Shown here piece after piece: positions 49,170 to 56,422 of a stretch of DNA of 64,000 nt. Source of the stretch: Streptomyces hyaluromycini (lineage in GTDB: Bacteria; Actinomycetota; Actinomycetes; Streptomycetales; Streptomycetaceae); assembly GCF_002217755.1 (NCBI RefSeq), contig NZ_BCFL01000031.1:1-64000 (forward strand), read 5' to 3'. The notes under the pieces are model-generated. The model ran no database searches. It saw only the letters and a program-made list of their open reading frames with translations, and was not told the DNA's origin. Positions within the stretch are counted from its first letter, which is position 1; each line of letters begins with the position of its first letter. A program made the translations under genes and the position numbers.

Positions 49170-49799
49170 TCAGTTGCAACCCTTGCCGCCTCGGGCGCAC
49201 GGGGGACTCCATCGCGGATCTCTGCCGCTGAGTGCCAGACTTCGCTCGAACAGGGACGCGTGGACGTCCTGGGGCACTTCGTCGGCCAGGAGGCCGAGTC
49301 CTCGCATACGAGGAGCCTCACGCGCATAGGTGCCGAGCATGGCCCTGGCCAAGGACTCGGGCACGTCGAGACGTTGGCCGGTGGCTACCGCCACGTCCCA
49401 GGCGTGGACGGCGAATTCCGCGATGAGGATCCCGCCGAGCGCCTCGGCGGGCATGGGCGGCCCGCCGAGGGCCGCCTTCCCCTGCCATGCCCTCGTGCCG
49501 GACCACGCTCCGGCTGCCGGCCCCGCCAGGCCGTTCACGACCAGAGCCCACTCCGACTCCGGCCGCCCGGCCAGAACGGGCACCGGATTCGCAGTCAGCA
49601 GGGCGGGGTCCGAGGCCGTGCGGGCACCCGCATCCCGTGTCAGCACAAGCATCATGGCGATGTGATTGACGAGGTCCTTCACCCTCCACTCCGCATCCGG
49701 AGTCGGGTTCTCGTACTGGTCCACCGGTGCACCGTCGACAGCGGCCGCGACCAGGCCGATACTCTGCGTCAGCTGTTCCGCTCCGGCCAGTGGTGTCAT
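49170..49799 (-). CDS. TIGR03086-type DinB-like/maleylpyruvate isomerase-family protein
   Basis: A 209-residue four-helix-bundle protein: DAEWRVKDLVNHIAMMLVLT (first metal His), GGILIAEFAVHAWDVAVATG (second His motif, HAWD) and MRGLGLLADEVPQD. These match the TIGR03086 group of metal-binding, mycothiol-related proteins. The ATG at 49799 has ggaggg seven bases upstream. Reaction unknown; in actinomycetes the superfamily includes mycothiol-dependent isomerases and transferases. Confidence 0.88.
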   Translation of the reverse strand: MTPLAGAEQLTQSIGLVAAAVDGAPVDQYENPTPDAEWRVKDLVNHIAMMLVLTRDAGARTASDPALLTANPVPVLAGRPESEWALVVNGLAGPAAGAWSGTRAWQGKAALGGPPMPAEALGGILIAEFAVHAWDVAVATGQRLDVPESLARAMLGTYAREAPRMRGLGLLADEVPQDVHASLFERSLALSGRDPRWSPPCARGGKGCN

Positions 49800-49921
49800 G
49801 GGACGTCCCTCCGCGCCGCCGCCGGATCCGGACGAACGGTCCTGTGGCGGCTTGTTCGAGATGCACCGCGATGCACCAAACGTTTCCCCCGCTTCTGCAG
49901 TCAAGTGCCGGGCCGTTCGGT

Positions 49922-50830
49922 CTAGTCGATGAAGACGCTCCAGGCGACCGCGTTGAGGTTGTCACGCAGGAAGATGTCGGTTCCCGCCAGGCGCTCGTCC
50001 CAGGAAGGCATCAGCTCCTCCGCGCGCGTGACGACCGCGTCCATCCAGACCTTCAGTTCGGCCTGGCGGTTGTTGTGCGGAACCTTGGCGGCGGCCGCGG
50101 CTTCCCTCAGGTCGACCGTCCGCAGCGCCTCGGCGGCAGCGGTGCGCAGGTCGCGGATGAACTCACGGTTGTCCGCCACGTCCTCGCGGGTGCCGGGCAG
50201 GGCCATGTGGCCGGTCACGATGGTGTCGTAGTCGTACTCGAGCAACTCGTCCATCGCGTCGTAGTACGCGGGCACGTGTGCGGAGAAGTACAGCCGGAAG
50301 AACGGCGCACTCTTCGGTGTGAAGCTGTCCACCGCTGTCATGAGCCTCTGCTCCGGGAGGTGGATGAACAGGTTGCCGGCCACGTGCCAGTCTCTCGTGT
50401 AGTCGAGGACGAACCGGACCCCGTCGATGTCCAGCTCCTGGTGCCGGCCGCTGAAGGTCTCGGTGGGAAGCGGGCGCCGGTCGTCCTTGGCCTCTTTGAC
50501 GAGATCGCCGGTGATCTCGTGCGTGATGATCTTCAGGCCGTCCCGATTGAGCAGGTGCGCGGCGCCGATGTGGTCGGCGTGCGCGTGGCTGTAGATGAGG
50601 TGGGTGAGGGGCTTGGGGGTGACCGACTCTATGGCTTCCAGCAGTTTGTCCCCCAGGAACGGTGACGCGTCCACGAGGACGACGCCCTTCTTCGTCACCA
50701 GGAACACCGTGTTGATCATCCCTTGCGTGACGATGTAGGCGTCGCCACCCAGGTCGGTGACGGCATACCCGGTGGACTCCGGGATGTCCGGCCCGAGGGC
50801 GAAGTCGGGCACGGGCTTGAACTCGGTCAT
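49922..50830 (-). CDS. Metallo-beta-lactamase-fold hydrolase
   Basis: A 302-residue MBL-fold protein: VFLVTKKGVVLVDASPFLGD, the metal motif SHAHADHIGA (HxHxDH), later HVAGNLFIHLPEQRLMTAVD supplying the bridging ligands, and YDTIVTGHMALPG with the final His. Substrate unknown; the group includes quinol-metabolite and lactone hydrolases. The upstream aatggttacca element matches that of the HxlR gene, so joint regulation is likely. Confidence 0.92.
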   Translation of the reverse strand: MTEFKPVPDFALGPDIPESTGYAVTDLGGDAYIVTQGMINTVFLVTKKGVVLVDASPFLGDKLLEAIESVTPKPLTHLIYSHAHADHIGAAHLLNRDGLKIITHEITGDLVKEAKDDRRPLPTETFSGRHQELDIDGVRFVLDYTRDWHVAGNLFIHLPEQRLMTAVDSFTPKSAPFFRLYFSAHVPAYYDAMDELLEYDYDTIVTGHMALPGTREDVADNREFIRDLRTAAAEALRTVDLREAAAAAKVPHNNRQAELKVWMDAVVTRAEELMPSWDERLAGTDIFLRDNLNAVAWSVFID

Positions 50831-51313
50831 GGTGATCTCCTCTTTGCGGTTCCGCCCGGCGGACGGGTCTGTCGATGTGCCGGTGGACGGAGGAAGGAAT
50901 GGTTACCAATGTAGACCATGTTTCCCTGGGGAAGCTAGTGCCCAATGGGATCCCGGGGGAATGGTGTGGAGGGACGCGACACCGCCGTCGGCGGGCGGAC
51001 CGTCGGTCGGCTCTCTGTGATCGAGGGCTGCGCTGCGGCTGCGACGGGCGCCCGGCCGCGCGCAAGCCTGCGTGCCTGCTCGGGGGGGTGTGGCATCGCC
51101 GGGCCAGGCGTCTCGTGTATCGAGATCTACACCACTCCCTGGCTCCAGGAATCACGTGCGGCACGTGGTTCGTGACCGGGGGCGCCACGCGGCGCCGTCA
51201 AGCGGAGGACGGGAGCGGTATCGCCGGCCGCCGATGTATCGGCACTCGCCGGACTGGCGGGCGGCCCCGCGGTGGTGTCCGCGGCCCGGCCGCCGAGTCG
51301 CGCTCGCGACAGG
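50831..51313. other. 480-bp gap without a gene
   Basis: Apart from the regulatory motif at 50898-50908 and two cacgtg palindromes near 51160 I see no gene signature. Open frames have no ribosome site or family motif. Confidence 0.5.
50898..50908. promoter_or_regulatory. HxlR-type operator motif, copy 2
   Basis: aatggttacca, identical to the copy upstream of the HxlR gene, lies 67 bases upstream of the metallo-beta-lactamase-fold gene start. A further accat half-site follows at 50915. Confidence 0.55.
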
Positions 51314-52666
51314 TCAGCCCCGGGGGATGAGCGCGGTGGACAGGACCTTCAGGGCCACGGCGGGGTGGAACAGCACCGCGGGGGTGGCCACCATGTTCAC
51401 CACCCGCACGAACCTCGACCAGACGGCCGCGTCCTTCACGGCGACCTGGAAGAGCCTCGTGTTGTACCAGTGCGCGAACCGCGCTCCCAGGGGCTGTGGG
51501 TCCGGGTTCCACATCAGGTCCGAGTTGGTGGAGAGTGTCCACGGGCCGAGCAGCAGCCGGCCCACCCGCTTCTGGTAACCGCCGGCCATCCCGTCCAGCT
51601 GTTTCCCGGACGCGCTGCGGCGGGCCAGCGTCCGCTGCAGCAGCTCCGCCTCCATCGCGGCCACGGTCAGCCCCTGGCCGTAGACGGGGTTGAAGACGCA
51701 GACCGCGTCCCCGACGGCGATGAGCCGGTCCGGCCAGTTCCTGACGGCGTGATGGGGCCGCCACTGGTTGTCGACGTTGGTGTAGCGATGGGTCGGCTCC
51801 TGGACCGTACGGCGTCCGATCTGCTGGGCCAGGTGCGGGTTGTCCAGGCTCTCGGCGAACCGCGGGTAGCCCGTGTCGTCGGCCGGCGGCGGGTCCTGGA
51901 AGCCCAGCAGCGAGCACGTCCACCGGTTCCGCTCCACGGCCAGCAGGACCCCGGCCCGGGGCACGCGCGGAGCGAACAGCATCTGGTACGCGATGTAGTA
52001 GTCCGGGTGGCTCGGGTGGCCCTCCTCGGGCCGGTCGAAGTTCATCGACGTGTAGGTGACCTTCGCCTTCACCGTCCGCTTCGTGGGGACCGTGACACCG
52101 ACCGCACCCAGCCAGTCCTCCAGCGAGCTGGACCGCCCGGAGGCGTCGACGACCAGATCGGCGGCCAGGTCGATCGCTTCCGTGCCCCGCTGCCGGCACG
52201 TCACACCGGTCACCCGCCCCGAGGCGTCCCGGGTCAGCCCCGAGCACTGCGTGGCGGCCAGCAGCGTGACCTCGGAGCGTGCGAGCACCTTGCGCCGCAG
52301 CCGGCGCTCCAGCTCGTCGCGGGTGAACGTCTGGATCTGCACCCCCGTCCGGGCACGGGGTGCCAGTCCGGTCGGCAGCAGGAAGTCGATTCCCTGCCCG
52401 TAGTCGAACACCGGCGCACCGGCTTCCCGCAGCTCGTCCCGCAGTCCAGGAAACAGCCGTTCCAGGATCTCGCCGCCCTTGGCCAGCATGGCGTGCGCGT
52501 GATAGCCCTGCGGCGCACCCTGATGGGCACCGGTGTCCTCGTCCACGGCATCCCGCTCCACGAGGACGACTTCCGCGAAGAAGTCGGCCGGCACCCGCGC
52601 GGTCACCAGCCCCGCGTAACTCCCGCCGATGACAACGGCCTTGCCCCAGGGGCGGTTCGTCTGCAT
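51314..52666 (-). CDS. FAD-dependent monooxygenase (aromatic hydroxylase-like)
   Basis: About 450 residues with an N-terminal Rossmann FAD motif (AVVIGGSYAGLVTAR), the DG-like motif LVVDASGRSSSLEDWL and the GD motif RLIAVGDAVCVFNPVYGQGL contacting ribityl-FAD. The C-terminal region (WTLSTNSDLMWNPDPQPLGA) resembles Streptomyces proteins related to tryptophan-halogenase-like and geranylgeranyl reductase-like hydroxylases. It hydroxylates or oxidises an unidentified substrate with NAD(P)H and O2. The ATG at 52666 is chosen at the FAD domain; a start up to 18 codons upstream is possible. Confidence 0.88.
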   Translation of the reverse strand: MQTNRPWGKAVVIGGSYAGLVTARVPADFFAEVVLVERDAVDEDTGAHQGAPQGYHAHAMLAKGGEILERLFPGLRDELREAGAPVFDYGQGIDFLLPTGLAPRARTGVQIQTFTRDELERRLRRKVLARSEVTLLAATQCSGLTRDASGRVTGVTCRQRGTEAIDLAADLVVDASGRSSSLEDWLGAVGVTVPTKRTVKAKVTYTSMNFDRPEEGHPSHPDYYIAYQMLFAPRVPRAGVLLAVERNRWTCSLLGFQDPPPADDTGYPRFAESLDNPHLAQQIGRRTVQEPTHRYTNVDNQWRPHHAVRNWPDRLIAVGDAVCVFNPVYGQGLTVAAMEAELLQRTLARRSASGKQLDGMAGGYQKRVGRLLLGPWTLSTNSDLMWNPDPQPLGARFAHWYNTRLFQVAVKDAAVWSRFVRVVNMVATPAVLFHPAVALKVLSTALIPRG

Positions 52667-52829
52667 GTCGTCTGCCACGCTTGCCGGTGCAGGGCGCATC
52701 ACGTGGATCGACGACGGCACTGATCAGTGCGACACGGCCGGTCGGCTTCCCTCAACTGCTCGGCCCGGTCCCGGGGTGGACCGGGGCCGGGCCGAACACC
52801 GTTGGCGGAGGCTTCACTTCACTCGGCGT

Positions 52830-55556
52830 CTACAGGGGATGCGGGAGCAGACGGTGGTGACAGCCTCCTGAGCGACAGGGAGGAGCGGGTTTCGGGTGGT
52901 GCTGGTTGGCATGAGGCGGGTTCTTGGTGATCTCCACCTTGAGGACCGGTGATGCCGGGCTCACATTGCCCGCGAGGTCTTCGAGACGTACGGCGAAGCC
53001 GTACTTCCCCAGGTCGAGCGTGGCGCTGACGATTTCGTACGCGCCGTGTGAGGTGACGGTGTCCTTGCCGACCACGGCCGGGCCGACGGGTCCCTTCGGA
53101 TCGGCGGTCAGCCGCACCAGTGCGTTGGGCTCGACCGACCGGCCCTGGAAGGCGGGCTTGCCGATCGACGTGATGTTGTCCCTGTGGTTGCCGGTGTCGC
53201 TCGACGGCAGCAGGTCCGGGGCGCCCGGACGCCTCGGTGCGTGGGTGTCGAGTGTGATCAACAGCCGGTGCGCGCTCTCCCTGCCCGAACCGACGACGTG
53301 GGACACCCCGGGGACGCCCGGGTCGTCGGACGGGTCGACGATCACCACCTCCGCGGTGATCTGGTTCTCGCCCTCCACCAGGACAGGGTTCAGACGGATC
53401 CGGTACAGCCCCGGTCTGGCGACCGGGTCCACCGGCTGGGCGAAGCCGACGCGCCGTCCGTCGCGTTCCACGGCCACCTTGTAGCCGGGGGCGTCGTCCG
53501 TGAGCGTGGCGGTGCTGTTCTGCGGAGACAGCGGGATGCCCGCGGCCCGCAGTTCCGAGTCGTCGACCCGCAGGAAGAGCTGCGGACCGCGGACCCTGGT
53601 GACGTCGTCGTTGTCGTACCGGCCCGAGTCCGACGTGCGGGTGAGGTCGAGGCCGAAGGGTTCGGGGGCCGCGCGGTTGACGACGGTGAGGTCGTAGGTG
53701 GCCTGCGGCGGGTCGGTCGGCGAGGCGTCGCCCGGCCTGGTCGGGTCGGTGATGCCGGCGTCGCTGACCGCGATGAAGTACGGCTGGTCCTCGACGACCG
53801 GGATGGCGAGTCTGCTGGTCGAACTGCCCGGCCTGGTGGTGGCGACGGTTCCGGTGGCCACCTTGTTGCCGAACTTGTCGTACGCGCGGACCTGGAGCCG
53901 GGAGATCACCTCGTTGAAGGCGATCTCGGCCTGCAGGTGCCCGGTGCGGCGGGGCTCGACCCTGAAGAAGTCGACGTCGGTCGCGCTGTGCAGGGTCAGG
54001 CGCGGCTTGGTGACCCTGTTCCTCGTACCGAGCGCGGTGGCGACGGCGGTGTCGATCGACTCGTTCGGTTCGAAGGCGTCCGGGAAGGCCCCGAGCAGCG
54101 AGAAGACGTCGAAGTAGGTGGTCTGACTGCCCTGGGCCGACGCGGTGGCCGTCGGCGGGGTGGTGTTGCCGGTCCAGGTCGCGTAACCGATCCCGTCGGC
54201 CGACCACAGTCCGTTGTACTCCCCGATGCGCAGGGTCTGCTGGGTGGAGCCGGCGCCGCAGTTGAAACGACAGGGGGCGTTGACATCGGGGTCGAAGGGG
54301 GAGTCGCTGACCCGGAAGTCCTGCGCCCAGGTCTGCCCGCCGTCGCGGCTCGTCGTGCCGTAGAGCTCCAGCAGGAAGTTGTTGCTCCCGTTCGGCCCGG
54401 TGCCGAAGTTGCGCCGGCCGCTGCGGTTGTCGTACCAGGTGACGACCGCGTTGCCGTCCTGGTCGATGTGCGCGGTGGGCATCACGGCGAAGGTCCGGCC
54501 CGGCCCGTGGTCGACCCTGCCCTGGGTGAACGTCTGCCCGTTGTCCGTGGAGCGGGCGATGACGACGTCGGCGTCGTCGCCGTTCCCGAAGACGTTGTTC
54601 GGGTCGTCGTTGGCGACGACGTAGACGTTCCCCGGCCGCGCCGGGTCGGGCAGGATCCAGGGCTGCATGCTGCCCTGGAGCCAGAAGTCGGTCCCCGGGA
54701 TGACACCGGCCGGGGAGTTCACCACGTTGCAGGTGATGGTGGCCTGCCCCGCCCCGAACGCCGTTGCCTTCTGCTGGACCGTACCGGCGGCGAAGTCGGC
54801 GCCCCCGGAACCGTCGCGAAGGAGCTGTGTGGTGCCCTGGCCGGGCGCTCCGTTGGTTCCTTCGGTGCAGCCGTTGGCGTGGTAGGCGACGTAGAGGTCA
54901 CCGTTCGGGCCGACCGCCGCGTGCGAAGGCCACACGTTCCCCTCTCCGGCCGCGGAGAGGACGCTGGGCGCCGACCACGTGGTGCTCCCGCTCACGAGGC
55001 GGGAGAACTGGATCTGCCACGGGGTGCCGAGGTGGGACCAGACGATGTAGAGGTTGTCCCGGTACGGGCTGGTGGGGTTGGTGTCCGCCACCAGCCAGGG
55101 CTTGTCGTCGTTGACGGCGCTGTTCGCGCTCACCTGGGTCGCCGTGTACGTCTGGTTCCCCGGCGTCATCAGATCGTTGATCCGGGCGACACCCACCCCG
55201 AAGCTGGGGGCGGTGTTGAAACTCCCGGAGAGATGGGCGACGAACAGGCGCCCCTGGGAGTCGAAGGCGAGGGAGGGGTCGCCCGAGCAGGGGAGAGTCG
55301 ACGTCCGCGTGATCGGGAAGCCGTCCTTGCCGAAGTTGTTGTCGATCCGGACGGTGCACCCCTGCATGACGGCGACCTGGCTCGGCCTGCGGGGATTGAC
55401 GGTGGCGTTGTGCGGCTCGTTGCCGTTGGTGGCGAGACTGCGGTCGTCGCCCGCCCACGCGGGTGAGGCGGGTCCCATGACCACGAGCGACTGCAGCATG
55501 AGAAGAGTGCTGCCGACAACGGTGAGGACACGCCGTTGAACGTGGCTGTTCAACAT
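52830..55556 (-). CDS. Very large secreted beta-propeller (sialidase-fold) protein with Ig-like C-terminus
   Basis: A 908-residue exported protein: signal peptide VVGSTLLMLQSLVVMGPASP ending AWA, then BNR/Asp-box-like repeats (IARSTDNGQTFTQGR, GTTSRDGGQTWAQDF), typical of six-bladed propellers, to about residue 480. A pre-peptidase-like beta-sandwich follows (FEPNESIDTAVATALG, DVDFFRVEPR), then Ig-like modules and a His/Pro-rich tail (HANQHHPKPAPPC). The acidic catalytic set of sialidases is not evident, so it may be a binding or scaffold protein. The ATG at 55556 follows gagaggggg. It stands alone. Confidence 0.8.
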   Translation of the reverse strand: MLNSHVQRRVLTVVGSTLLMLQSLVVMGPASPAWAGDDRSLATNGNEPHNATVNPRRPSQVAVMQGCTVRIDNNFGKDGFPITRTSTLPCSGDPSLAFDSQGRLFVAHLSGSFNTAPSFGVGVARINDLMTPGNQTYTATQVSANSAVNDDKPWLVADTNPTSPYRDNLYIVWSHLGTPWQIQFSRLVSGSTTWSAPSVLSAAGEGNVWPSHAAVGPNGDLYVAYHANGCTEGTNGAPGQGTTQLLRDGSGGADFAAGTVQQKATAFGAGQATITCNVVNSPAGVIPGTDFWLQGSMQPWILPDPARPGNVYVVANDDPNNVFGNGDDADVVIARSTDNGQTFTQGRVDHGPGRTFAVMPTAHIDQDGNAVVTWYDNRSGRRNFGTGPNGSNNFLLELYGTTSRDGGQTWAQDFRVSDSPFDPDVNAPCRFNCGAGSTQQTLRIGEYNGLWSADGIGYATWTGNTTPPTATASAQGSQTTYFDVFSLLGAFPDAFEPNESIDTAVATALGTRNRVTKPRLTLHSATDVDFFRVEPRRTGHLQAEIAFNEVISRLQVRAYDKFGNKVATGTVATTRPGSSTSRLAIPVVEDQPYFIAVSDAGITDPTRPGDASPTDPPQATYDLTVVNRAAPEPFGLDLTRTSDSGRYDNDDVTRVRGPQLFLRVDDSELRAAGIPLSPQNSTATLTDDAPGYKVAVERDGRRVGFAQPVDPVARPGLYRIRLNPVLVEGENQITAEVVIVDPSDDPGVPGVSHVVGSGRESAHRLLITLDTHAPRRPGAPDLLPSSDTGNHRDNITSIGKPAFQGRSVEPNALVRLTADPKGPVGPAVVGKDTVTSHGAYEIVSATLDLGKYGFAVRLEDLAGNVSPASPVLKVEITKNPPHANQHHPKPAPPCRSGGCHHRLLPHPL

Positions 55557-55896
55557 GGGTCCCCCTCTCTGATCCTGATCATCCCTCTCCTTCTGGTCCG
55601 GCCGAGGTGCGGGCACCCTGAAGATCTGTTCATCGGGCCAGATGACTGTGACACCGCGTTACCGTTCACCCGTGAGCCCTCGACCGGGACACGCTGAATT
55701 CACCAAGACCCTCACCGGAACCATCCGTACGGAGCACCTCGCTCGCCCGTTCGGGAGCGGCGGCGGCACGGACCGTCGCAGGTCTGCCGCACCTGCGGCG
55801 GGGAAGGGCGACCGGCCCTGCGCGGCAACATCCCGGCAGGGAATGTGAGTTGGAGGGCATGCTGGTATGTGTACGAATGCGGCGGGAGGCGGCGGG
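55557..55896. other. 340-bp promoter region without a gene
   Basis: Divergent start region of the large secreted protein and the small lipoprotein. No further gene seen. Confidence 0.5.
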
Positions 55897-56385
55897 ATGC
55901 GCTGGTGGGCAGGGGTGGCGATGGTCGTGGGGGCGGTTGTGCTGGCGGCTTGCGGCGAAACGGCGGGTGGCGGAACAGCGGGCGACGGAACGGCGGAGGG
56001 GCCGTCCGTAAGCCCGTCCGCCTCGGTCACCGCGCCTTCGGCGGGGAGCTGTGCCGCCGGACACGCCGAGGTCACCGTCGCGCCGGGGGACGCGCCCCGG
56101 CGGGAGCTGTGCGTACGGCCCGGGACCGTGGTGTCGCTCGTCCTGGAGCCCCGCATCGACGACAAGCGCTGGACGGGGGCGCGGAGTTCGGCGCCGGCCT
56201 TCGCCGTGGCCTCCGGATGGCGGCTGGACGCGGACGGCACCGCCCACGCCTCGCTGCGCTGCGCCGGCACCCGGGGCGGTACGACCGTGGTCACCGTGAC
56301 GGCGAAGGCGCCGGACGTGGCGGGCGCCGCGCGGGTCGCCTTCACGCTTGACGTGAGCGTGGTGCCGTACCCGACGCAGGGGTGA
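55897..56385 (+). CDS. Small lipoprotein with beta-sandwich domain
   Basis: A 162-residue protein with a signal peptide and lipobox (VVLAAC), a Gly/Thr/Ser-rich linker, then a domain: HAEVTVAPGDAPRRELCVRP, GTVVSLVLEPRIDDKRW and TTVVTVTAKAPDVAGAARVA. The pattern of short strands with a Cys pair suggests an Ig-like or inhibitor-type beta-sandwich. The ATG at 55897 follows gggaggcggcggg. No partner gene. Confidence 0.75.
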   Translation: MRWWAGVAMVVGAVVLAACGETAGGGTAGDGTAEGPSVSPSASVTAPSAGSCAAGHAEVTVAPGDAPRRELCVRPGTVVSLVLEPRIDDKRWTGARSSAPAFAVASGWRLDADGTAHASLRCAGTRGGTTVVTVTAKAPDVAGAARVAFTLDVSVVPYPTQG

Positions 56386-56408
56386 CCCGGAAGAGTCCGG
56401 GTCACCCC
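56379..56408. terminator. Bidirectional terminator hairpin
   Basis: A perfect 13-bp stem, ggggtgacccgga (56379-56391) with tccgggtcacccc (56396-56408), closes a 4-base agag loop. It lies between the convergent lipoprotein and second large secreted protein and includes the lipoprotein stop codon. Confidence 0.85.
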
Positions 56409-56422
56409 GTCATGCTGCTGCG

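Noticed and set aside
51150..51175. Two cacgtg palindromes as an operator
   Set aside because: Short palindromes are frequent in GC-rich DNA and no gene start lies close enough to support a role.
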